Positions 43,000 through 54,299 of a DNA stretch of 64,000 bases are shown in pieces. Made by a program: the position numbers and the translations under genes. Origin of the DNA: Icerya purchasi (lineage: Eukaryota > Arthropoda > Insecta > Hemiptera > Monophlebidae); the NCBI GenBank assembly GCA_039619475.1, contig CM077116.1, forward strand, positions 370,602,294-370,666,293. Reading direction: 5' to 3'. Position 1 is the stretch's first letter. Each line of letters opens with the position of its first letter. Below the pieces are notes generated by a model. It was not told the DNA's origin, made no database searches, and saw only the letters and a program-made list of their open reading frames with translations.

Positions 43000-45553
43000 A
43001 ATACTCAGAGTAACACATGTTTAATTCGCCTGTGTTTATATTTCTTGTATCTATGTTTTAAGGACTGATAATTATTATACCTGCCTATATTGTTTATAGT
43101 TATAATGTCAGACATAGCGCAATAATTAAAGAAACTTATTGCACGTTCTTTTATAATCTCACTGACATACGGAAAATGCAGATAATCATGCATGGTTTTA
43201 ATGCGTGTGTGAATCGGGACTTATTTAATATAATTCTAAAACAGTGGTTTTGAATTCGCTGCAGCTTCATTAAGTTACTATGGCTGGTCGAACACCAGAC
43301 TGGAGCAGCATATAATAGCGTGGGTAGTAATACCGCTTTATAAATCATGAACTTATTGGACACTGTTAGACATGATTTTCTATTAAAAATCGGAAACAGG
43401 TTACATAACTTACGCTGAGTTTTATAAATACGTTGATTTATATGCTTTGTAAACGTAAGTTTTTTATCCAGTGTCATACCTAAGTGAGTTACCTCATCTT
43501 TCCATTCAATCGTATTGTTTTTAATTCTAACGTGATTGTTAATTGTTGGCCTGCGCGCTTTGTAAATATAATTGCCTCAGATTTATTTTCGTTGATATTA
43601 ATTCTCCATTTAGTGAAGTATTTGACTAACTTATTTGCGGCATCCGTGAGTCGTCGACATATCGTATCAATTCGGTAGGATGTGGCGACAAGTGCAGTTA
43701 AATAAGTTTTGATAAGCAGAGTACTAAGTATTGTGGATATCCATATTTGATTAATTTAAATACAATGCCTTCATGCCAAGTGATATCGAATGCCTTTTCA
43801 AGATCGATGAGTACAAGACCGGTATGTTTATTTTGGTTAAAATTGTCAGTGATTGTATCGCATAAAGCGGCAAGTTGCATTGTCGTACCTAAATTAGGCC
43901 TAAATCCAAATTGGAATTCCCTAAAAATAGCATTTGTGTCACTGTACTTGTTTAGTCTAATTAAGATTATTTTTTCAAAGATTTTGCTGATATTACTTAA
44001 TAGACTAATAGGCCTGATATTTTGCACAAAGGAAGCATCCTTTCCATGCTTCGCAAGAGGTATCGTTATTGAGGTTCTCCAGGATAAAGGGTAATAAGTT
44101 AAGCGTAGGCAGGAATTAAAAAGGCTGACTAACCCAAGGATAGCTTTTTTTGGTAGATTCTTGATCATGCGGACGTGCACCAAGTCATTTCCGACAGAGT
44201 TTGTGTTTCGCAATGTACGAATGCGCATTTCTTAACTTCTTTAGGCGTAGTAAAAATATGTGGATTTGATGTAGGGGACGTTAGGCATAGATATCTGTTT
44301 ATAGCTTGTCTGATGCTGCGAACATGGTAGTGTGTAGATAAGCAGTCATTTTGCTTATGTATATTGTGAAAATGGGTAGCAAGTACTTCGGTTTTGTCTT
44401 TAATGGAATATGCAATCTTATTAATACTGTTTCGGATTGTGATTGGCGGTAGCTCAGTCTGATTTCTACAGAAACGTTTGTTTACTTTCCACAGAGTGTT
44501 GTCTTTATGGGACAAATTCTGCAAAAATACGTTCCACTTTTCATTTCTCTCATGAAGTAGCCGGGCTTTTACTAGCTTATTTAATTTGTTAAATAATTTT
44601 TTATATGCAATGGAAGAAGGCAACTGATTTTTTTGGCTCATCCTACGGCAAAAATTTTTAATACTAATAAGAAAACCAAGTTTTCTAGAAGCAGTAAAAG
44701 GTTTATGTGGAGATAGTTTGGGTACAGATTTTTCGACAGCTGTTAATAATATTGAAGTTAAAGAAAATATAAATTTATCTATTTCCGGAGGTGATTTCAA
44801 GGTAGCAGGTAATATGTTCCTTGATAAAAGCTTGGTAGAGATTCCAGTTTGCTTTAGGGTAATTATATCGCTCCACAGAAGGGGTTTGAGTAAAGGTGGT
44901 ATTTACTTCAAAAATTACAGGATTATGATCAGAAGATAACTGGCTGACTGATATGGGGTCCGTAAATTTGTGAAATCCCTTCGCTAAGATTCCGTCAATG
45001 ACACTAGGTTTGAGACGAGGATTTCGCGGAAAAAATGTAGGCGTAGCTGGGAAACAAATTTGAAAATGGTTTGTCATAGATAAGTTTAATAAAATATTAC
45101 CAGCTCGATTTGCATTATGGCAATTCTAAGCGCGGTGTTTGGCATTTAAATCACCTATAATCAATGTTCGGGAGTTTATTCTTAAAATATGCTTAATGTC
45201 CTCTTGAAAAAATTTCGGCACATTCTATATACAGAAATTATAGCCAGATTATCATTTTCCACGCCAAGTTTAATTCCAATTGCTTCAATTCGCTTAGTTT
45301 TTATTTGAGGTAGCGGAACGAAACTTATACTATTGTGTATAAGCAAGGCAATACCACCACTGGCACCTGAATTGTCATTTCGGTAAGTATAATAATTTCC
45401 AACTTTAAACGGCATGTTTAAGTTTAGCTTAGTTTCCGAAAGACAAGCTATGTGTATCTTATTATCAATCAAAAACTGATTTAATTCCAATATCCTGTTT
45501 CTCACCGAATTAGCATTCCAGCTAACAATTTTAATACCATTTTTGTTGGTCAT
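43000..45553 (-). pseudogene. Jockey-clade element, ORF2 (endonuclease, RT), frameshifted
   Basis: In order on the minus strand: endonuclease start KIVSWNANSVRNRILELNQF with LSETKL (45553 downward), GGIALLIHNS; then after breaks a DHNPVIFEV box near 44920; the linker (43.7-44.8 kb); RT fingers NIRPISLLSNISKIFEKII near 44000, FQFGFRPNLGT, motif A LVLIDLEKAFDITWHEG near 43800; the polymerase box region is lost in a gap near 43600; and the C-terminus LDKKLTFTKHI, PTLLYAAPVWC and LQRIQNHCFRIIL (43150-43477). At least four frame breaks. Order and motifs fit the Jockey clade. The 3' end lies near 43000. Confidence 0.8.
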
Positions 45554-45582
45554 TAAAACATGTGCTTATTTTAAAATACATT

Positions 45583-46632
45583 TTATAAGAATGTATCAGT
45601 AATACTTTCTATAATAGTTGTTATAATATTAAATATATCTGATGCCCGATTTGATTTTAACTTAGTAGCTATTGATTTAATACATAATATTATTTTATTT
45701 AACGTGTCACCTTTAAAAAACGACAATAATTGCGTTAAATCATTAGTTGCTTGTTGAGTTTTTGGATTTTTTTGAGATGCGACTTGGGCAAATGTGCGTG
45801 ACGTTTTATTACTATCCTTATTTTTGTTAATAGTATTTCTGTTCATGTCATAATTGCTAACGCTATTTTTTGGAGTATTAATATTATTTGGCGCATTTTG
45901 AAAAAGGATATCATTATAAACATTATTATTAGTATTTTTACGTATGTTTGTTTTGTTAGATACTATTTCAGTAATGCGAATGTGGTATACCGGGCAGTTT
46001 TTAAAGTTTGCTGCATGGTTGCCCATGCAGTTTGCACACTTTGAGGTATTATTTACAGTACACATTTTTACGGAGTGAGGCCCACTACACTTTAAACATT
46101 TTTCCGTTTTGAAACAGTTATAGGATACATGGCCGTATCCTAAGCACTTGAAACACTGAATGACAGAATTTTTCGATTTATATCTCTCCCATTTTATCAA
46201 ACAGTAACAAATTACGTTAACATTTAATATTTCTTTAATGCTAGTATTAGCCGGAAACGTTACCGTATATGTAGATAGGTAAAAAAGTTATTTGGTTATT
46301 TTCTAAATCTTTTTTAGTAAATTGTTTTATGTTTTCAACTTTAAGTTTCCGTTCGATATCGTGCCTAATTTCATTAATATTTAAATTCGAAGGGAGACCT
46401 TTTACTATCATCTTTATCGGTTTACGCATTTTAGGCGTGTGCGTATAATGCTCGATTGATTTAATTTGTAATATCTTTAATACTATATCATAATCGTTTA
46501 TACTGCTAGTATAAAGTATGTAGGTATTTCGAGTTGTCTTAACTTTAACGCCATATTTTAGCTCTTTATTAATCTGCGATATAAAATTATTATGATTTTC
46601 GTTTAGTGGTCCGCGAAATGTAATGTCTAAAA
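45583..46632 (-). pseudogene. Jockey-clade element, ORF1 (Gag-like, three zinc knuckles), 5'-truncated
   Basis: From 46630 downward one frame reads an N-terminal domain (ITFRGPLNENHNNFISQINK, then MRKPIKMIVKGLPSNLNINE), breaks near 46260, and resumes at IKWERYKS with three successive knuckles: CFKCLGYGHVSYNC, CLKCSGPHSVKMC and CANCMGNHAANFKNC. The PRE_C2HC-like region followed by knuckles is the Jockey Gag layout. The tail is Asn/Lys-rich. The 5' end abuts the neighbouring I-type fragment at about 46632. Confidence 0.75.
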
Positions 46633-47545
46633 TTTAGTCGACAATAGGTATTACAGTCCGTGCAATGCCCTGTGTTTGAAAAGTTTAAGCCCAATCGGTA
46701 ATAGCCTGAGTGGAGCCCACACACAACGGTCATAAACCTACCGGGTCATAAACAACTGGGACACAAATACGGTAAAACCAAGGTGTGGACCGCAGAGATG
46801 GTTGGACCATATGAAAATATTTACCAGGCCCGCTGCGAATAAGGCTCATCCAAATCGCATGATTATCTCTTTTAGCTTTGTCTAGAAGATCGAAGGATGG
46901 GATGAATGGAAACTTAATAATACCTGATCTAATACCTTCTTTAGCAATTGAATCAACTCGATTACTAAGTAATACCCCACACTGGAATCCGGCAAAATTT
47001 AATGACTCCTCCCAATTCTGACATGTTAAAATACTTTTCCTTAATTCCATATAAATGAACGAATGGCAGTTATATTCAAAGTTACTGCTCTAAAGCGACA
47101 ACTTAACTGCATCATCTTGCTTATGAACTACGGATATTTATAATTACAATACTTAAGTACATATTTATCGGTTAAATAATTTCTTCTAATGTGCAAAGGA
47201 GCAATTTTGGTTTCCATTTGAAGACCGATGGTAGGGGATGGCCTGACGTTTCCCGTGATTAATCTTAAGCCAAAATTCTGTAATGAATCTAACTTCCCGA
47301 GCTGAGATTTCGAGGCTGATTCATAAAAAATCGTTCTATAATCCAATTTCGATCTAATGAAGCTTTTGTATAGTTGGCTTAAGATGACCGGATCACCTCT
47401 CCACCATGAATTGCTTATAGCCTTTAAGGGGCTATATACGATAACTAGTTTCTGAATGTGAAAAGTCCATTTTAGGATCTAAGAACAAACCTAAATACCT
47501 AACATTCGCTTGACATGTGTGTATATATACTAAAATAAATTTGCG
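46633..47545 (-). pseudogene. I-type non-LTR fragment with internal deletion
   Basis: Minus strand: an RT thumb piece (LGRLDS-type sequence, LGKLDSLQNFGLRLITGNVRPSP near 47290, ASKSQ before it), then after a gap an RNase H end (NRVDSIAKEGIRSG near 46950) and the C-terminal region to 46633 (YYRLGLNFSNTGHCTDC). The stretch between thumb and RNase H is missing. Different family from A. It lies end to end with the Jockey copy. Confidence 0.6.
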
Positions 47546-48080
47546 GTCTTCTTTCATTTATTTTTTTTTTTTTGGGTCCCTGTTCTCGATGGCAATGAAA
47601 AGAATTTGGCAGTTCTCTATTCCGAGGAACCAATGAAATAAATTTGGAATTTTCGAACTGAATCTAATTTTTATATTTCGGGTTCCTTTTCCGCTGTTGC
47701 TTCAGATAAATTCTGCTGTTCCATTTCTGGGAGGCAACAACACGAATTTATGTACTTTTCGCCCCTACCGCGAAGTTTTCTTTCGGTCCTTAACCCGGGA
47801 CTACGGAAATTCGGGGTACCCTGGATTTTTTGGATGATCCAAATAATCAATCACGGATCAATAACTGGCGAGCATTATTAGGCTTTTACTTTGGCTATTA
47901 AAACAAGCGGAAACACTGTTTTTCCTTCTGCCTACAGTACAGATGACATCTGTTATCTTTATCATATTTATATACAGTGTGTATGTACGTTTGCTCTATT
48001 TTGTCGGAGGAATCAGGTTGTATGTATGGTTGCCGGTGCGTTTCGAGAGTACGACCCCTTAAGGAGTTAGGTGGGTTTCG
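47546..48080. other. Unassigned stretch
   Basis: Moderately GC-rich patches (47700-47830) without recognised frames. T-tract at 47558-47573. Confidence 0.35.
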
Positions 48081-48780
48081 AAGGCTCAAAAAAAGGCATA
48101 TTTTTACAAGTTTTTTTCTAATATATCAAATGATATATTTTATTCAAACAATTTAGCATATCAAAGATACACATTTGACAAGTACTTTGTCAAATTTTCA
48201 TTTAAAAATGTTTAAAATTCAGCCATTGGGACTTCATTTCCCCTGACCCCTCAAAAAAAAGTTCTTCCGCCGTTGTCGGAATAACTCATGACAGATTCAT
48301 CCGAAATTAAAAAACCAAATATTTTCTGTTAGTATATGTGTATAGCTCGTGCTTGGACGAAGGAAAACAAAACTATTAAAATTTGAATTTTTAGCGGAGT
48401 TGTAAAGAAAAAATACCCATTTTTTGATAAAATTAGCACACGCATTGCCTTGTAAAATTAGTTGTAATGAAAAAAAAAAATATCCTTCGTTTGAGCACTA
48501 GATAATGTTATCTTGAAGAAGTGTGCAAAATTTGAACAAGATCGGTTCGTAACTTTTTGTGAAATCATGACAACCGACTTCAAAAATCGAGTTTCGAGAA
48601 AAACGCGATTGAAGTTTTAAATTAAAATAACACAAGGACTTCCGTATAATTTGTGAAAATTTTTATAAGTAATAAATCAGATTTAGTTGAAAATGGAGCG
48701 TATCGAGTAATGTAATAAATAAAATCGCATTAACTGTGGGTCGATTTATTTAAAAAAAAAAAAAAACACTTGACAGAAAA
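48081..48780. repeat. Non-coding sequence resembling DNA-transposon interior
   Basis: Contains CAAGATCGGTTCGTAACTTT, CCGACTTCAAAAATCGAG and TTCGAGAAAAACGCG segments, a style common in non-autonomous insect DNA transposons. No termini or transposase were found and the class is open. Confidence 0.3.
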
Positions 48781-49059
48781 AAGGATTTTACGCAGTAATT
48801 ACATTTTATTAATAATCTCTTGTACAATAGTTCTAAATGCATAAGGATTAGGATTAATTCTGTTCGTTTTCATTTTGAAAATAATTTACACTAATACATA
48901 GTTGGTTGTACTGTCAGAATGCCTGGTATCAAGACATCTTACGACCGTAAAGTGACAATACAACAACGTAAAAATCCATTCCGGGGGGGGGGGTGAACCC
49001 ACAAATCCCCCCCGGGTATTCCTATGCCGAAAACTCCAGTTTTACTAAAGTATATTTTT

Positions 49060-49520
49060 TTTTCTAATCCCTTCAAATTCCCCTCTTAAGCTGTTATTAA
49101 ACAGGAATTTCACAGCGCAATCAATTCCTTACTTCCCTCCCGTGTGACCATCATCACATTGATGGCAGCCTGCCAGTGCCGGAACCTCTTTATTCTTCCT
49201 TACTCTAATTTTTCTGAATTCTTCGCCTTCCTTCTTCTTCTGTTTTTTTCTTTTCCTTCTATTTTTACAAATAAATTAATGAACATCTTACTTACTGTTA
49301 TTTGCATTACCTGTAATTGCTCCGATTATCTGCTAACGACTTCACGAGGGGACTCTTCAGTCTATTCCCTTTTTATGATTCTTTGTATACTATCTCTCAT
49401 TCATAATCCTTCTTTTTACCACTCTATCCACGTTGATTTGTGCTGTTGGTTACAGTTGGTTACAGAGACACTCTCCACGGATAGTGCAATGGCTGATGCT
49501 TATTGCGGGCTTTTTAGTCG
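49060..49520 (+). pseudogene. Family A fragment, RNase H region
   Basis: AAGCTGTTATTAAACAGGAA and TCACAGC..CAATTCCTTACTTCCC match the 40.88-40.96 kb segment of the intact copy (CCAGCTGTAATTAAACAGGA). Then CGTGTGACCATCATCAC leads into the TDG box position with a deletion, and ATCCACGTTGATTTGTGCTG matches the strand before the HSG box. Many indels. Truncated at both ends. Confidence 0.65.
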
Positions 49521-49838
49521 CGACCAAATTGCTAAATGAAAATTTCAAGATTTCTTTTTTTACCTGCATTTGTGTGTGTGCGTGTGTGTGGGGGGAGGGG
49601 TACACCAAAAATGACTGGCCCATAAACTAGAGTAGTAGCAGACACGAATGCACATTAAAGGAAGTATAAGAAATAATAGATACTTAACAACGATGATAGA
49701 AGGATTAATAAACGGAAAAAGATCAAGGCGAAGACCCAGAATTCATTACGCAAATATTGGAAGACACCAAAGCGGATAATTATCAATTAATGAAATAGAA
49801 AGCGCAAGCCAGAGATTTAAGAGCATCGCGATTCTAAG
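49521..49838. other. Short unassigned stretch
   Basis: Holds a GT/G-rich run near 49570-49600. The left target duplication ATTCTAAG of the following MITE is at 49831-49838. Confidence 0.4.
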
Positions 49839-50126
49839 CAAAGGTGTCACCAGCCTATGAGCCGGGGAGGGGGGGGGCACGATGATAGAACGAGGATATG
49901 AGTTATAGGAAAAACAAAATTTATAATTTGTAAAGGCTTAATATTTTATTAAACAAGAATAAAATCTTAATTAAAACATGATTTTCGTGGGTTTCTGGAA
50001 AATTGTTCTACTACTTTATCATAAAAGTCTTCCAAATTGTCCGTGATTACGCGCCTATGAATACTCATTATGGCTAGTTGATTAAAAAGTTTCCAAGCTC
50101 CCTGCCCTCCCTAGCGACGCCCATGA
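49839..50126 (-). mobile_element. hAT MITE, 288 bp, second copy, with perfect 8-bp target duplication
   Basis: Right terminus CCTAGCGACGCCCATG is the complement of the left terminus of the 19.44-kb copy. The left terminus CAAAGGTGTCACCAGCC is more diverged. Interior is the reverse complement of the first copy (GGCTTAATATTTTATTAAAC and so on). Flanks ATTCTAAG at 49831-49838 and 50127-50134 are an exact 8-bp duplication, different from that of copy 1, so the insertions are independent. Confidence 0.85.
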
Positions 50127-50607
50127 TTCTAAGTATAGTACTTCCAAGAAGATTGATCACCAATCGAAAGATTGAAGAATAGAAAAAGAATACTTAATAT
50201 AAAATAATTAATTCCGTAATTACGAAGGTTATTATTAAAACAAATAACAATTCTCATCTTACGCAATATGTTCAACTGAAATTATATTTTTCATTTCAAT
50301 TATAATGCCAGTTTTGTCGAAACTATCGAGTGTTGATGAAAGTGTAGGTACTGAAAGTTGCTCTTGAGACATAATCCTTTTAAAAATCAGGAAACATTTT
50401 TGGGATTAATGGAAATTCCAAAAAAAAAAAAAAAAAAATCGACTTAAATTAACTGGCTACAGGAAAATCGTAGATTTAATGTTACGGAAAAGTGGCTAAG
50501 TCTATGTCTTGCGTGGCAGTATTAACTTTAAAATACGTAGCCGAAACAAGGCTTTTATTCGTTAGTTTCGGGGCTAGCTTTTATCCTTTTTTTCGTTACA
50601 AAAAAAG
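50127..50607. other. Upstream flank of the Piezo-like exons
   Basis: No upstream Piezo exon or promoter was recognised. A-tract at 50423-50438. Confidence 0.35.
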
Positions 50608-50624
50608 AAAAAAACCTTTTCAAT

Positions 50625-50777
50625 ATGAAGCATATATTTACATTTTCCGTAGTACCCGTTATATGGATTTGGGTTCTTATCACGGTACTTTTGTCTGCAG
50701 CGGTATTCTACGGTCCAACCAACATGTTTTATTTGACATGTTTATTTATGACGACTGCATTCGTACTAGCATTTCAG
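50625..50777 (+). CDS. Piezo-like channel, exon a (membrane helix pair)
   Basis: Frame in phase with the donor CAG|GTCAGT at 50777/50778 reads a Met, then FTFSVVPVIWIWVLITVLLS and AAVFYGPTNMFYLTCLFMT, ending VLAFQ. The two hydrophobic segments would form transmembrane helices. The true 5' edge is unsure: either an upstream acceptor near 50607 (AAAAAAG after a pyrimidine run) or the ATG at 50625. It joins in phase 0 to exon b at 53591. In Piezo channels this would be the helix pair preceding the W..LL..YW helix of an early blade unit. Support comes mainly from the following exons. Confidence 0.45.
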
Positions 50778-51730
50778 GTCAGTGAACTGTGATTTTTTTG
50801 ATTAATAACCGCAATATTCAAGTAAAACGCTAGTAACAAAACAATCTCATAACAAATCATAGAGTAAAATTATAAATGAACTTGAATTATTTTCCGTATC
50901 TTTTTGGCTAATGACGGAATAACGGCTATGTTATTTTTAAACAATTACATGTAATTACGAAAGCGTTATAAGATTTTTTACATTATTGCCGGCATAAAGA
51001 TGGCACACAGTCAGTAACACGCAAGACTTCTTCCCAACTTTTGCAATTTAGAATATTTAATAAAATGAAAAATATTCAAAGCATCATCATGCTGGAATAA
51101 ATCGGCAGCGCTGTGTGTCGAATCGAAATATTTTCAATTTCCGCCCCTCACCAGAACTGGCTTATTCAGGCTGGAAGTTTCAGTTTTTTTGGTTTTTTTT
51201 TTTTAATGAAATAGGATACTTTTTTTGCGGATTCCAACTTTACCCTGAAAAATAATAATCTTTTTTTTTTTTTTTTTAATGTGTACGAAATATAAGTCTT
51301 CCACAAACGTATTTTTGATCATTTAAGACGGAAAATATTAAAAATTAAACCGTATGTGTTGTCTAATGCAAGAACTTTCGCCGAAAATGAATCGAAACTG
51401 CTCGAAGAATTTCTTCCGCTGATACATCATGGCTATTGTGAATCTAGCCCGTATTCTCATCCATTGTGTAGACTTTTTTGTGTACGTTAATGTTACACGC
51501 ATTATTTCTATTAATTATTAAATAAACCATATGGAAAATGTATATAAGTCAAGGCCGTGTCCACCGTGGGGGGGTTGAAGGTTAAACCCCCTCCATAAGA
51601 ACTGAAATAGTTATTATAAATAGACAAAAATCTGAAAAAAATCAAAAATTTCAAATAAACATTGATGATTTTTTAGGGTGTTCTAACTTTTAAAAGAAAA
51701 AAGAAAAAATACGCTCCATATTTTTAGGTA

Positions 51731-52647
51731 CGAGGGTGGTTCAAATATAAACCGGAATTTTTAAATAAACGCGCGAAAAATTTATTGTGGAAAAAGTGGT
51801 TGCACTGGCAGTTAGACCGGTTTGTTACGAAGCGTGTAGAGCAATTAGAACCGCGTAACCTCACTTTTTAGTGTAGTTAGAGCCATGAGTGAAAAGGAAG
51901 TACCAGTGTCTGTTGCGCAACGCATCATTATTCGTTTTTTAGTCAAAGACGACGTAAAATCCGTGGAAATTTACCGAAAATTACGCGAACAGTTCGGGGA
52001 TGAGTGTCTCTCCAAAACTCAAGTGTACGAGTGGTGTTCCGCGTTTTGAAAAGGACGTGAAGTGGTGTCAAACGTACCACATGCGCGGCGCCCAAAAACC
52101 AGCATTACAGATGAACACGTCAAAGCCATCGAACAACTCATTTTGGCTGACCGACGCGTCCGTGTACGCGATATGACCGACGAATTGGGCATCAGCATAG
52201 GTAGTATTGAGACAATAATTCATGATCGGCTAGGTTATCGCAAAATTGCAGCCAGATGGGTGCCAAGACTTCTGAATTTTGAACAGAAATTCACCGCTTG
52301 GCTCACGATGGAGACATTGGCCGAATTGGGCTGGGAAACACTTGAACATCCTCCTTACAGTCCAGATTTGTCGCCTTGTGATTATTATTTGTTTGGCCCG
52401 TTGAAAGAAGCACTTGGTGGACAACGTTTCGACAGCAACGATGAGGTGGAATCGTTCGTGCGCAAATGGCTATGTGACAAGCCGCGAGATTTTTACGAAA
52501 AAGGAATAAAAAAATTGCCGGAGAGGTGGAAAAAGTGCGTAGCGTGCGAGGGGGGTTATCTCGAAAAATTGTAAAAAATATCAGCACTGTAAGTATAAAA
52601 TAAAAAATTTTATGACGAAATTCCGGTTTATATTTGAACCACCCTAG
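51731..52647 (+). mobile_element. mariner element, internally deleted, nested in the hAT element
   Basis: Inverted ends of at least 28 identical bases (AGGGTGGTTCAAATATAAAC, continuing) with TA target copies at 51729-51730 and 52648-52649. At 917 bp it is about 0.4 kb shorter than a full mariner because part of the transposase gene is missing. Confidence 0.9.
51885..52574 (+). pseudogene. mariner transposase, with stop codon and internal deletion
   Basis: Starts MSEKEVPVSVAQRIIIRFLV, the mariner N-terminus, with the first DNA-binding helix-turn-helix; an in-frame TGA interrupts it at 52048 (CSAF, stop, KGRE). The second HTH region (ARRPKTSITDEHVKAIEQLI, DMTDELGISIGSIETIIHD) is kept. After WVPRLL..FEQK the frame jumps to LAELGWETLEHPPYSPDLSP. 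The catalytic core carrying the first two Asp residues is therefore deleted and only the third (CDYYLF) remains. The C-terminus is present to TAA. It cannot catalyse transposition, though an element with intact ends could be moved in trans. Confidence 0.9.
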
Positions 52648-53590
52648 TACTTCATTAATATCTTAAGGAAAACATTTTTATTAATAACATACATATGTGT
52701 AATTTTTATTAATGTCCATATACGGGGGGTAATTCATTTATGTAAATTATTAATACATATAAATCAAAATGATGGAAATTATTAATTAGTGAAAAATGTA
52801 TTATTATTTATAAAATAAATGTGCGAAGAAAATTTTCAAAACCGCCCCCCTTTTCAAAATTCTGGGCACGGGCCTGATATAAGTATACATATTATGATCA
52901 TGAAGAGCTAATAATAAGCTTCGAAATGCGTCAGTGTTTGACAAATTAAATATATTATTATTCATTTTAAAAAAATTGTATATATTTTCCATATATGGTT
53001 TATTCTTGGTGTATATAGCATGTTTTTCAATGTGTTCCTCACAAATAACAGTCTATAATGTTCCAAATTTTTATTCGAGAATACTGTATTATATTTAAAA
53101 GTATTACTTTGCGATCATTCGACTGTTCCAGTTTAGATATATCAAGTTCCCGAGACATAGCCACAAGTTTTCATGAATTTTCTCAGTAGCGACAACTTTT
53201 TTAACAAATCATAGTTACTTCGATAGAACCACGACGCTTCATTTCTTCACGCTACTCCCTCTCTAGCGGCATAATTAGATTTCGGAGGACATTTGGAAGT
53301 TAAACAAACGGAAATTTTTTTTTTTTTTTTGTAGGGAAAAAATTAGAATTCACAAAAAAAAATATCCCATTTCGTTTTTTAAAAAAAAGAACGCAAAAGA
53401 AAACGTATTTTGGATATTTTTCTCGTTATACGGTTATTTTAATTTTATGTTAATTGTGCAGCTGCACATTTCAGTACTATCATATAAATTCGATAATAAT
53501 TTTACAAGAAATGGCGAGTTATTTTCTCGATTATTCTCTATTTATCCGATAGAACAAACTTGTAAACCATCGCTGTTTTTGTTGTTACAG

Positions 53591-53736
53591 GCAAATGTGA
53601 GAGTTTGGCGAAAACTGTTAGCGCTATATTGGAATGGTCTGCTTACGCTACTCATTGTGATGCAAGTTATCTGTTTTACATATCAATCCAGATTTATCTC
53701 TAAGCTGTGGGAGAGATTCCACTTACCACGTGAAAT
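53591..53736 (+). CDS. Piezo-like channel, exon b
   Basis: Acceptor TTGTTACAG at 53590, then 48 codons ANVRVWRKLLALYWNGLLTL through VICFTYQSRF, ISKLWERFHLPRE and two extra bases. The donor is AT|GTAATA. The pattern W-x2-LL-x3-W, a long hydrophobic helix, (Y/F)TYQ and a Trp 11 residues on corresponds to the well-conserved Piezo segment with YTFQF and YWR. It joins exon a in phase 0 and exon c in phase 2, where the split codon becomes Ile. The product would be part of a large multi-pass mechanosensitive cation channel in the plasma membrane. Read without splicing, the frame stops after Met, which made the exon end easy to miss. Confidence 0.65.
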
Positions 53737-54299
53737 GTAATAATTAAGAAAATAACACACTTATTTTTAATTATTATTTTCCTGACTTTGAAACAATGGG
53801 AGAAAAAATAACAAAAACAACTTTTTTTTTTGCGGACGAATTATTGTAAAATCAATTTTAACACTATGCATCAAAAATCTCTTATAATTATAATTTACTA
53901 GAACATAAATTTTCTAACATTGGTAGTGTCTGCGTTTGAAGGAAGAACAATAGCTTATTTAGAAAATTATAATAAACAGAGATACAAACTAATAGAATCT
54001 TAATTTTTAATCGCGAAATGCGGTATAAATCTACTTTATGTGTTTGAAGTTATATAAAATGGAAGAAATTCATGAAATAAATAAAAAATTCAGCCCAACA
54101 ACTATTTTGAAGTAAATAGAAAAGCGATATCAATAGAAAAAATGCATTAGTCAATTGTATTACGCTTTATTGTTTACAACTGTGATAGAGCCGACTATAA
54201 TTGTTGTCAACTAATCAGCGACAAAAAACACACTTATTAGGCTGTTCGAAGTATTGACAGCAAAAACAGATAAATGCCGGAATCGTTCGACAACGGATA
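53737..54299 (+). other. Start of the large intron between Piezo-like exons b and c
   Basis: AT-rich, no recognised feature. Confidence 0.35.

Larger units (their letters stand above)
51550..52876. mobile_element. hAT non-autonomous element, about 410 bp without its nested mariner
   Basis: Termini CAAGGCCGTGTCCA and TGGGCACGGGCCTG are inverted repeats, each followed inward by a G- or C-run. The flanking ATATAAGT is an exact 8-bp duplication (51542-51549 and 52877-52884). No coding sequence of its own. It is split by a mariner at 51731-52647. Confidence 0.85.
50778..53590 (+). other. Intron of the Piezo-like gene with nested transposons
   Basis: GT at 50778-50779 and AG at 53589-53590. Holds the hAT MITE 51550-52876 that itself holds a mariner. 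The rest (50778-51549 and 52877-53590) shows nothing beyond A/T tracts. Confidence 0.45.
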
